Below, piece after piece: positions 11,290 to 23,400 of a DNA stretch of 64,000 nucleotides. The stretch lies in assembly GCA_914767715.1 (NCBI GenBank), contig OU612068.1, positions 4,712,001-4,776,000 on the forward strand, given 5' to 3'. Position 1 is the first letter of the stretch. Each line of letters begins with the position of its first letter. The notes under the pieces are model-generated. The model saw only the letters and a list, made by a program, of their open reading frames with translations. It had not been told where the DNA came from and did no database searches. This DNA comes from Membranipora membranacea (taxonomy: Eukaryota > Bryozoa > Gymnolaemata > Cheilostomatida > Membraniporidae). The translations under genes were made by a program, and so were the position numbers.

Positions 11290-13130
11290 TCAAACAGTCG
11301 TTCCAGCTAGTCAAGGAGATTTATTGCCATCGGCAAGAAAAATAATTAATCAGATAAAATAGTAATTATGTCTAGGGCTGCCAATCTCAATCCTTCTATC
11401 ATTTTACCTCAAGCTATCTAGTGAGACATAGAATACAGACATCCATATTTTAATTTAATAATAATATGGAAAAAGAGAGGGAGAGAAAATCCCAAGAATC
11501 TCAACGTTCGTGTTGCCAACTCCTTGTTGTAGCATATATAATATGTTTTAGTAAGGAGTTACTCCTTGGTTTTAGTGAGTTTATGAGTTACTACTTTTTA
11601 TCAAAACTAGAATTGAATGCGTATTACTCGGAACAAGCTTGATCCAATTAACCTGCATTTTGAGTCGCTCCCGCCTTCTGGCACTCCACCAGCTCGAAGG
11701 GAAGCAAGTCATAATGAGAGTAAATTGGATCAAGCTTTATCTCAATATAACCAGGCACATCCTTAATTTGTTTAGAAAAAGATTTTATTTTGTTTAGATT
11801 AATGATAATACAACCAGCAATGTCACCAATGCTATTTGACATGATAATGACAAAATCAAGTTGTGGTAGGGTGAATGCTATCATTCATGAGCAACGACAC
11901 CCTAGCTTTCTATAAATGATCTGCGATGGCGGTGCCTGCCGTGAACAATGTGAATAATTGGAATGACCAGTGTTGACCACATTGTATGTATTGGAAGGGA
12001 AAAGTCTCGATACCATCCAGATTCTCTCGGATTGATTGCATTTTGGCAGTTCATGGCAGTTCACTTTATGTTGTATGCACCAAATGATATTGATGTTAAA
12101 ACTTTCTCAGCACACCAATGCTATTGACAGTCTGAAGACTATATCTGTTTGGTAAAGCTATATACATAATATGTAGTATAGCGGGATTTGATGTTTATAG
12201 AATCAAGTTTGATACAATTTGTCTGAATTTGGAGTTATTTCCCCTTGAGCTTGCAGAGGATCCTGGGTAGAATATACACAGATGCCAAAAACAAGATCAA
12301 GCGTGAATTATGACGCATATCACTTACTTCTTCTAGCGCACTACACTATAAATTAAGTATTTTGTAGGACATTATGTATTCATGTAGAACCACTGCAACT
12401 ACTAAGAATTCTAACCAATATTCACAGCAGCTGTTGCACAAAAAATTCTTTGCAAATGAGACATTACGTCCTCGATCTCCACAGAAATATACTTCTACCT
12501 AGATGATTCCATGTGAGTCATGATCAACTAAATCGGACACATTTTTTTAGGCAATACTTCCTGAACCTTGCGTTCCTATCATCATTGCCATTGTCAGTAA
12601 ACACTTATAAACAGATAACAGATACTCTAACGGATTAAGACTTTCTACTTCGAAGGCTCCTGTCAATTCAGACAATGACTATTGTATAGATCTCTCAGCC
12701 AACACACATTGCAATCTTATGCTGATCTGAATCTAATCTGAAATTCATTCCGGGATTAAAATTCGCAATGAGTTAAGCTGTGGAATTAGCTGCTCTTAAT
12801 ATCTGACCATCTAGTTTTAGGGGCTTCCTACAAATCGTTTTGAGGCAAAAACATAATCAGCATCCTTATATAATGCAGACTTTTGCTTAATTCCACCAAC
12901 CTAAGTCTTAGAAAATCTGTGAGTTTTCCTTCTTACCAACAATACCTGATCCGCATGTAGATTGCCTCCCAGATCTATCAGACTTTTGTATTGCGTACAC
13001 GACACACATGTGCATAACTCGCTTTGGATAAATATAGACCAAAAACATCCCAACTAATTTATACTGTGATGCTGTCCCAGACCTTAACCAAATATTATGC
13101 AATCACTGAACATGAAAAACAAGGAAAAGT
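11290..13130. other. Intergenic region without visible genes
   Basis: It lies between the promoter of the 191-aa gene and the 3' end of the giant gene. A 79-codon minus frame at 11648-11884 lacks any coding signature. A 15-bp palindrome (AAGGAGTTACTCCTT, ~11551-11565) is the only structure I noticed. Confidence 0.5.
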
Positions 13131-13155
13131 GCGTATGATACGATGAGCAATGAGT

Positions 13156-13161
13156 TTTATT
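13156..13161 (-). terminator. Polyadenylation signal AATAAA of the giant gene
   Basis: AATAAA on the minus strand, about 580 bases below the stop at 13739. The 3' UTR would occupy about 13140-13738 and shows no other feature. Confidence 0.55.
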
Positions 13162-13738
13162 GGATGTTAATAACAGTTTGTTATGATTGATACTTATATA
13201 ATATAAGGATACTATAATACAAACACCAGAAGATAAAAAAAGATTCGATGGTCACCTTGCGACAACGTAAACATTAGGTGACTCTGCCCAGCGCACATCT
13301 ACAAACGGTCAACAAAATAAAAAATACTACTATCAATGGCAAATATAGGTCTGTACATGATAATAAACTAAGGGGCGCTGGGACAAAGCTTGGTGTTTGT
13401 CTTAGATTAACTAATAATTAATAAGGCGAGCCATCTAATAATTAAAAAAGAAACCAGTCATATGAAATGGTAATAATTTTATGGCTTGGCGGTATTAATG
13501 TTTTGGAATAAGAAAAAGTGTGTAAATAAAAATAGCTAAATGCAGTTAAAAATACCACATAACTATCACCCAGAGAATCAAAATAAGTTTGTGATCAACA
13601 AAGTTAGGATCATAAGTGACAGAGCTGGGTCAGGTAATATAATATAAAAATTAAGTATATTATAAAAAGAGTCAATGTACAAATTCTCTTGTATAAAATT
13701 GTGATAAATATTTATGCAGTATTCAGATAGCGGTGTTC

Positions 13739-14404
13739 TTAGAAGTCGGATACCCCGAGATCAGGGTTGTATACGACACCCACCCCGGGTCTTTGCTGAT
13801 AGGGATCAGCCGGGTAGCCGTTGTGATACCCATTTGTGTATCCCTTGTTAGGGGGAGGAGGGTATTGCTGACTGTAACGGTTGGCTGTAGTAGGATAGTT
13901 ATTATTAAGATGTTGTTTGTGATAATCAGCTGGGTAAGGGCCCTGTCCATTCCTATCTACTGTGGGGTATGAGTTCCCTCTATCTGATGTCGGGTAAGAA
14001 GGCTGCCTCTGATGCTGAGGCGCCTGTTGCTGCTGATATTTACCAGTGGCATACTGTATGGGTATAAACTGAGGCAGCTCTTGGCTCTGAGGCCTGTGTT
14101 TTTGTTGTTGTTTTGGCTGTCTGGGTAATGAACCAGTTCGGTTATTAGGCTGAGGTTCTGGCTGCCTCTGAACCTCATATCGGGGGTCGTACTGAGGCTC
14201 CCGCTCTCTCTGCTGCATCTTAGCCTGCATGTGTTTCATGTTAGGTACAGAGTTAGTGCGGCGAGGTTTGCCTCCAAACTGTTGTTCTTGTCGGGGGTCA
14301 CGTGGATCCACCCCTCCGTACCGAGGGTCAAACTGTTGAGGTGCTGATCCTGGGCTAAGTACACCGTTAGTAAATCTTGGATCAGGAATAGGCCCTCGAG
14401 GTGG
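13739..14404 (-). CDS. Giant gene last coding exon: Q/P/Y-rich C-terminus
   Basis: Residues 3278-3498, phase 0 in. Acceptor TTTTTCCTTCTACAG. DPR and NSVPNM-type elements are followed by poly-Gln/Pro/Tyr sequence. The frame closes at TAA 13739-13741 after L-G-V-S-D-F. S-x-F at the end fits a weak class I PDZ-ligand pattern. Confidence 0.85.
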   Translation of the reverse strand, partial: PPRGPIPDPRFTNGVLSPGSAPQQFDPRYGGVDPRDPRQEQQFGGKPRRTNSVPNMKHMQAKMQQREREPQYDPRYEVQRQPEPQPNNRTGSLPRQPKQQQKHRPQSQELPQFIPIQYATGKYQQQQAPQHQRQPSYPTSDRGNSYPTVDRNGQGPYPADYHKQHLNNNYPTTANRYSQQYPPPPNKGYTNGYHNGYPADPYQQRPGVGVVYNPDLGVSDF

Positions 14405-17400
14405 CTGTAGAAGGAAAAATGAAAAGTTTGGTAAACAGTCACATTATTGGATGTCTGCCAAGCAATCAACTAATATTATGAGTTTATTTATAACTTCAGC
14501 AGTGCAAAGCAAACATGACATTTAACTGGTTTCTGGACTGGAAGCATGCAAGCCATCCAATACTACATACTCCTCTATGCTTATTCTATGTAATGACAAG
14601 AAATTCATTAACAGAACCTAGCAACTTTCTATATACCTGTTCATGTGGATAGCGCTGATCTCCAGCACGACGAGGATCTCCACGGTGTTGAGGGGCTGAA
14701 TCGACATGATCAGGGTAGCCATTGTGCCCATTTTCTCTGGGTGGGGCCCTGCGGGGCGCTGTATCATAGCCTGGGTGGTGTTGAGCAGGGTGGTGAGGCT
14801 TAGGCTGTTGTCTATAGGCTGGATCTCCTCTATAAGGCTGTTGTGTGGGATAGCTCGGCTCTGCAGGGTACCTGTAACAGAGAGAAATAGCATAAGATAG
14901 TCATCCAAACAATATCATTCCGGCAAAGTAGATTAAGAATTGTCTTCTGTTATTGACATTATATTTTAGTTGATTATTATAGACGTTTTCAGCCTGTTTT
15001 ATTTTTCTCAAGGGAAAGTTGGGAATAAGGAACATGAGCGCAGGAAAATAGATTTGATGTTGATAGTAGAATGAGGAAGTTTTCAATGTTAACCCTGGAG
15101 TGTTGGCTTTACCTTGGTTGTTCAGGTTTTCTGGGCTGTGTAGGATAATTCCTGTAAGAATAATCATTGCTAGGCTCTCTGTGATGGGAGGGAGGATACT
15201 GAGGAGCTGTGTTGTATCCATTCTGCTGCTGAGGTCTGTCCGCAGGGTATCCACCTCGAGGATCGTAACCCTGCTGGCGAGGGTCAGCGGGATACTGCTG
15301 TCTTTGTTGAGGATAGGCAGCGGGATCGCGAGGGTCGCGGGAGTCGCGGGGATCATGGTATCCTGACCTGGGAGCTGTATTGTAGCTTGGTTCTGGTCTT
15401 CTATCCATGAGAGCGTTTGTGGTTGGGTAATCGGTAGTAGGAAAGGTTTCCCAGGGTCTGAATAATCAAAACAGCCACGTCAATAAGAGTAAAAATCAAT
15501 GCATAAATTGTGGGGGAGGAAATTAGTCCCATTTTGATGTAAAAACATGTTTTTTTCCATTCTTATGAGCTAAGCCAGGCAGCAATATTTGGATACAGTT
15601 GGTAATATTGTCAAGGTCTAAGAATAAAACAAAGTCATTCAGACAAAGGCTGGATCCTACTTCCGATGCGAGGGAGGGGATTACTCAAAATTAGTGATTT
15701 CAGCTGGTGGCTGTTTGATTATCCTGAGTAATTAAACAAGGGAGTTACATAACAAGCAAACACTGACTAACTGACTGACAGTGAGAAAAAATAGATAATA
15801 TATAACATTGATTATATCACAGAGTGCTGGATGGTTTTCAGTCACTTTCAATCAATATACTTTCTGCAATGTCCCAATTAATGTGCGGAAAAGTTGGGCC
15901 AAGCTGACCGACTACTCTCCCTAGGTCATAAATTAGGATGTTAGATTATATCATATTAACAAGGACGATACCTATTCTAAACACAGCCTGTAGCTTCATA
16001 TTCAAAAACATATAAAATACAGTAAAATACAGTAATTACAGCAAGTACTGTAAGTACAGTAAGTACAGGAAGTATAGTAAGTATAACTTACTCGGCAGTA
16101 TTGTAAAGTCTCTCTGGTTTAGGAGGTGGAGCCTGTATAAGTAGAGCCTGATCGAATGAGTGAGCGTTGTGAGGTTGTATCCTATCCTCTGGTACACCAG
16201 GAGGCCGGGCCCTCTGTACTGTACTGTACTGCTCCTCGTGACGGAATCTCTGTAAGCTCTGCTGCTTATATGAATCAAACGCTGCCGTCTCAGGGTAACC
16301 GTTGTACTGATCTTTAAACGGCTGCTGTACATCATCCTCATAACTGTCAAATACAACACCGATAACACTGTTAGTCTTTTGTAAGCATAGATACATTTTT
16401 GAAACAGTAACCTGAACAGCTGTTTTTAATCACAACATGAAACAGTAAAGGCTTATAGTGAGAATAAGATATTATTCATCAATGAAAATTATACAACAAT
16501 TTTGAAGAATAGAATCACAGAGTTATGTAGCCTGTCTTGATGAAGCGTGTCAAGATAAGTTCAGAGTAGGGATACCCAGTGATAGTATCTGCAATAGTGC
16601 TGTTCATTTGTATAGATAAATTTGGACTGAGGTACTTCTTATAGGTTATATGGTGCATGGATTACTGTAGTTGTAAAGTGGCAAACACTTACCCTCTATG
16701 AGGGACGTTGGGTCCGGTTGGAGAGGAGGACCAGCCTCTCTGTGCAGCTTGTCTGGCCTGCTCAGACTTCATCGGGCGAGGAGGAGAATTTGGAGCAGCG
16801 TGAGTCTGAGTAGAGCTATTGGGTCTGATCATGGGCTCCTCATGTACTGTCCTCTGCTGCATACCACTGTATATCTGAGGCTATAAAACAATGGACTGGA
16901 TTAGAGACAAACAATAAGATCAGCAAACAGCTTACTGCTTACACCAGTAGATAAAAGTTAACAGGAAAATTTACCATCTATATGTCATAATCTCCCTTAT
17001 CATGAGTGGAGAACTTCTGTATAGTAACTTCTTGCTATTTATCTTCGATTGAATAATCATAACAGTCCACCATTCCTGAAACCTAATGTAAGGTAACTCA
17101 TAACTTTCTTTGAGATACATTGAGTGAGGCAACTCATGCTTACCTTATTATCTCGTTTGATAGGAGGAGCACCACCCTGATTTGTATGTCTGTTATATGC
17201 ATTCTCTACCTTCTGTTCAAGAGCAGATCTGGTATTTCCTCCTCCTAACCATGTCTGCCAAGCTTTGTTCGAAAGTGGGGTCTCATCAACGGCAGCTGAT
17301 GAAATAAAGACAGCATATAATGTCAAATAGTATGGACAGTTTAAACCTAAATTATTATGGTCTTAATGGAAGGTGGAGAACAATGTGCCTAAAAGCAGAA

Positions 17401-20400
17401 ATTGAGTCAGGGAAAAATGATAGGTTTGAATGAAGTTACAGTACAGTCTGCAAAGTCGATAATATTCAAAGCTAGTTTTATTTAATCCAAACATAATGCT
17501 AGCGTTCTCTATCTGTGGTATAGTCGACCTGGAACTTACCAGGAGAGGTAGGAAGACTTTTGCCGCGTTTGAACATATCCTGATCGACCTGATCTATAGT
17601 CTGCTCATCGACATCAGGTAGTGGTGATTCTCCTTTGTGTTTGTTATATAGCTCAATCATCATAGCGACACCCTTAGAGGCAGAACGGGGTGAAGCCTGC
17701 TCCCCACTGTCAGGTAAGTCGCTGGGAGGAGGCATAGAGCGGCGTGCTGCCAACTTCCACTGAAAAAGAAAGGAAACCTTTATTAAACTGATCATTGATA
17801 TGAACACGGCAGCTTTCAGCAACTGAGAACAGATGACTTTACAAAAATTTTTTGGTCTTGCTATCTCTCATCTGCTATTTAGTATAATTATAATCATGAA
17901 TCAAAATGCCCTATGCATTGGATAGAAGAGTTGTCTTATCTTTACCCATGGACACGTTTGCAGCCCATAGTATGGAAAAATGAATTCTGGCAAACTGAAC
18001 ACTTTATTCACTAAACCTTACCTTCTGTTTACTTTCAGCAGATGGTCTGGTAGACTCAGATCTGCCAACCCTGCCTGTTGCTGGCCTGTCTTGTTGGGAT
18101 CTCCTCTCAGAGTTACCATGGTACTGAGGCTTTCTCTCCTGTATAACTATATCAGTCCTGACTATTGGTTCCTCAACTCCTTGATCGAATACGCTTGCAA
18201 TGTTAGCGATGGCTTTACAAGGTTTGCGCGGTAGTGATCGTGATCTACCTTTTGGCCTACCTGGCCTCTTTCTATCTGCAGGCTCAATACTCTTTGCTCT
18301 ACAGTCACAAAAAAGCCGAAAACGTCAACAACTTCAATCTGGTAATAAACAGGAACCGGGAAACACTACAGGTGAAAGCAATTTGTAGGATTACCTAATT
18401 TCCCTGACTATTGCTATTGTGACAAAGATTAGGGTGTGTAAGGTCATGTGAAGTGTAAACATCTGCTTTGCGACCGATATCTTTAGATGATTGCTTGTAA
18501 TGACTAGGAGACACAAATCTGTTATGATTGGAAGGAATCGATAATCTTCCGAAAACAAAACACAGGTGGAAAATATCAAATCAAACTTTTCTAACCTGCT
18601 TCGCTCGCTGATAATGGAAGGCTCAGGTGAGGCGGAGCTCATAGTGATCTGACTTGGCTGATTGAAGTGTTTGTTCAGTGGCTGGTTAATCTTTCCTGTT
18701 CTCCTGTAAGCAGCGTCATCTTTAGGGAGAGGAGCATCCATCTGAAAACAAAATTCGGATATTTCTTTGCGATATGATAAGCATAAAACGAGTGTTTTTG
18801 TAAAAATGGCCTGGACCTCACCGGACGGACATCAGACATGTAAAATCCAGAAGTGAAGCAATTACTCAATTTGGAAAATTATGCTTTTTTTTGAATAAGA
18901 ACAATTTTAGGCCTGTTAGGAAAAATAATTCAGCAGCTGAACCAACAAATGTTATAAGTTGAGATACTGATATTTGTACTCACATTGCGTTGGGGAGCGT
19001 TGTCGTTATTTTCGACCCACTCACGTGTATACTCCAGGCTCTCTCTGCTGTATCCGATACTATAATCTACTCCTACCTCACTCTGATCATAAGTGTCGGT
19101 AAGTTCTCTCACTGCATCGCGCATATCACGACGCCGGTTAGCATTCTCCCATGACCTCTCACTTATTGTGCTAGCCTTCACAAACGGCTACAACGAAACA
19201 TTAATCTAGTTATTCAGCAATGCTAATACAACATTTTTTCGACAATTTCCAATTATTTCATAGAATTATGAATCATCATAATAAATTGATTCCATACTCA
19301 CTACAAAATTGATGATTGCCCTTCAATGAATTATCGGGAGGTGAGTGAGCCGACTGATTTTGTGCCTCATTTGTGACAGGACCTTAAGATAATGCTATTC
19401 TTCTAACTGCATCAGGTTAATGAAAGTCAGTCCGGGCATGTCATGTATGCGGATTAGCTACTATAGATTTACTACTGAGTAACATAGTAATTAATCCCAG
19501 ATAAAAGCATACTGGCTCCCATGCCTCCTCCCTTCATACATTCTATCTATACATTTTATCTATCCCTCCTACACCCATTATAATAATATTATCTCATCCC
19601 ACTAATAACCTGCACACAAAAAATAATCATCTTATGAAAGTAACATTTTAGCAGGCAATGCATAATTGATTAGATTATGCAAAGACTAAGCAAACTCAAA
19701 ATATTTCTACAATACTTCATAGCACACCGACACTGTAGTTATCCCCTCTTCAAATGAGGATAGTGCGGAGTGTGAGGGTTTATGAGACATGTTTGTAACT
19801 AACCTCTGGTTTTCTGGTGGAGTATGCCTTGTTCTGACTGGTAGGTAGGTATCTATCTGGGTTAGTCTCCGGTCCAGAGAACTTTCCTTTAGTCTGAGCG
19901 ACTAAGTTACCGTGTCTCAGCTCATCCAGAGAGTCTCCCTTATTGAGAGGATGATCTCTCTCAGGACTACCCTTGTAATGACGAGTCGGTGAAGTAGACT
20001 GAGTACGCTCGTACTGTGGTCTCTCTCTATCTCCACGATGACTATTCAAATAAATTGTAATTATATATTTCAAGTATGCGCCATCACCTAGAACTCAAAA
20101 TAAGTGTTTCAGTTTTTAAATAGCATTGTGATTTTCCAATCATGCTGCATTTGCATCTTCACAGGAGCATGAACAATACGCTTGGTTGAGTTGTAATATA
20201 ACAGTACTAATTGAGTTCGAATATTACAATACTGAACATTTCTAGGAGGAGTTTCTCACCTCCTCTTTGGGAGCATACCAACCTGTGGTTTTGTGGAGCA
20301 TTTCCTGGAATTATGTCTTGTTTTGGTTGGAGTGCGATGCTGCTTCTCTGTCGTCCTTGTTCCTGAGGTTCAGCAAGCAGTCGAGCACTGCTTGATGCCC

Positions 20401-23400
20401 TACTGGAGGGCTGATGTGGTCTCACAGTAATGGATACTTCCTGGAACATCATATAAACAATGTTATCTTTTTGGAGTTTAACTTTGATATTAGAGTCATT
20501 AGAACACACAACACAACAAACATGTGCAAACGAAACAGAAAGTATGAGCCACTGCGAGACTGTATTAACTGCTTATCCACAATATCTCCTTTTAGTATAT
20601 ATATTTTTATATATTATTGGGTGCTGCAGGAATGACAAATTAGTCAGTTTAAAAAGCGTTGTATTTATAAAGCATTATGAAATATTGAAGGCAAGCCTTT
20701 GGTCTGGAGTATGTTATTGATTAAGTCTGGGATGCTCTTGTTACCTCTGGTTGGCTCTTGGGCCTGGAAGACCTGGGCTCAGACCGAGCTCTATGATTGG
20801 CTGATTGTACAGGTTTGAATTGAGATGGAGTGACCTTCTCCTGCTGTACTGGTTTGATAGCTTTACTGATTTGAGCAATGTGCAGTCGCTTAGGAGTGAG
20901 AACCTAAAATTGTGAGGATAGCAGGCCGGTGCAGAAAACCATAATCTAATGTAAGATTTAATAAAGTCAGACACACAGTGATGCTTGTTGGTGATGGAAC
21001 AGCTCACCAAACAGATGCCAACAGCGATCAATGATCGTTAGGGGATTTGATTGATACCATGTAGCTGAACATTGCGTTAGCACTAACCAAGGATAGTTAG
21101 AGTTTATGTAGGCTGTTCCAACCCTCCAACATGCGAGAGGTGAATTAAATAGACAGTACAAGAATAAATCACATCAGAGATCCAATACCATGTGTTATAA
21201 GCATATTATTATAGATAGATCACACTCTAGCTAAATTAATGTCATCATTGTTTCTAGTATCTCTATATCACTCAGTATAATCAGGTGATTGACAGAAAGT
21301 GTGAGTAATATCTAAATATTTTGGGGTAGAAAGAAAAGTAACAGTTTGAAGTTAGAACTATACGGTAATTTTTGTGGTTAGCACAGTTTAGAGGATTTGT
21401 CCCACCTTTTCTCTCCTATCGTTGACTGGTATCTCTGTATCCCAGACGTTCATGTACTCATCTCTCTGCTCAGGCTGACTGTGATCTATCTCCTCCACGA
21501 TCACCTGATCCTTGCTGACTCTTATCTCCGCTGTCTTATTACCTGCCGGGCCACTGCTGCCGGACCCTGGCTCTCTCCGTATCTGTATATCTACATCAAA
21601 AGCCGGCTGCTCTGCACGGTGAGTGTGCCTCTGGAATTTCTCTGTGTCTGGGTTCTTAGTGGTAACTGTTTGGTGAGATTTAGGGGGAGTGTCAGCAGAT
21701 TCACCAAACTTAGACATCTTGTCAAGAATCTGACTATTCTTTTTACTGGGTACTCCAGTGTTAAAGTTTTTGTTTTTATCTACTCTGTGCCTTTGAGCTC
21801 TTGACTGACGAGGTGACTCGCTTCCCTCCTCAGGTTTGGGAGCTGCCTCTTCTTTCTCTGGCTCTGGATCATATCTGCTGCGAGATCTGGGCTTATCACT
21901 AGGTGGAGCTGATCGTACTTTCTCAACCTGTGCTGGTGTTATAGGTTCTTCTGTAGATCTTGGGGTGCTCACAGACCCTGCATCAGATTTTGTAGGAGTC
22001 GCGGACCTGACAGCCCTATCGCTGCCACCGGACATAGTGGAGCTCATTGAGTCTTTTCTTGAGCTAGAGCCAATGCTCTTAGCTCGAGCCAGAGGGCTAG
22101 CGGCTCTCTTATTTTGGTCATCGGTAGTCGCAAATTTGTTAAATGCAGCAGAGAACTTTCCACTCATACCAGGTGGTGTGGGAGTTCTCTTTTCATGTAA
22201 AGCTTTCACTGCCTCTCGAGACTTGACCCGTTCCTGGAATCTCTCAGTAGTACGTGATTGACGTGATGTGTCGATGCTCGGTGACTTTCCTTTTGACCTC
22301 ATTTCTTCTCTCAGCTTCTCGACCCTATCGAACTCGCCTGATACGACTGTCATATCCATAGTGGGAGGGGGTGTGTCCTGTTTGACCGGCTCTGCTGATA
22401 TCACCTCTGGCTCTGCTGGGGTAGGAGATTCAACTGGTACAGATCGTTGTATGACTGAGCCTCGGCGGTCAGACAAATCCTCATCAGAGGACTCACTAGA
22501 GGTGTCACTCGGTGCACTGTCCACATCAATTTGTTGTGCCTGTGAACATATGATGTAACTTATAATCACACATAGCACAGAGCCCATAATTAAAATAAAA
22601 GAATTTACAAACAGGTTCTTGGTATAAAAGATATGAAGGACGAAAATTTTCTGATCAAACTCATAGCGTAAAGACAAGCTTGTGTAGCTGTGCTAGTGTC
22701 TGAACATGTCTCTTTTTGACATGTTAATGGTACACAAGGACTAGCAACACTTACATTCATTGGCAGAACCTGGGGTTGCTCAAGTGGTGTGACCTCTGCC
22801 TCTGGTTCCATCTGCTGTCCAATAGTCTCAATATGCTGGATAATTAAAAATATTAAAATCAGATTCATAAGCCAAGACCACCCTATCAAATTAACAGAGG
22901 TCAGGAATAAATTAATGCCAACCAAATTTATGGTATGTGTTGCATTAATTTTTCTGCCATGCGCAGAAGCGCTACAGCTTTCCATCCGAGACTTACATCA
23001 TCATCATCCTCGGTGAGAATTTCTTCAGAGTGAGGTTCTATGTATTGAGAGTGAGGCTCAGTATATTCTAGGTGAGGCTCAGTAAACTCTGAGTGAGGCT
23101 CTGTGAACTGAGACTGAGGCTTCATGTATTCATCTTGAGGCTCCATGTATTCATCCTGCGGCTCCATACCATGAGCAGGTAGCTCTGCCTCTAGTTCTGC
23201 TGGTACTCCCGCCTCCTGCCTGTCAGAGTACTGGGCTAAGATAACCTCATTTTCAACTGGGAGCGATGTTTCTTGAGGAGGGGTGCCCATCCTGTCCCTC
23301 ATTGTAAGGTGGGGGATACTGGCATCTATGTGATCTTCATCATCCTGAAAGAGTAGGGACACTGTATGAGTCACAACTCACAAGCTCTACATGCAGTAGT

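Noticed and set aside
11648-11884. Minus-strand 78-aa frame in intergenic DNA
   Set aside because: No splice sites, homology or composition typical of the neighbouring exons; possibly a relic of a mobile element but not supportable.
21397-22558. Plus-strand frames of 96-141 aa opposite giant-gene exon 17
   Set aside because: Antisense shadows of a well-supported 378-residue exon.
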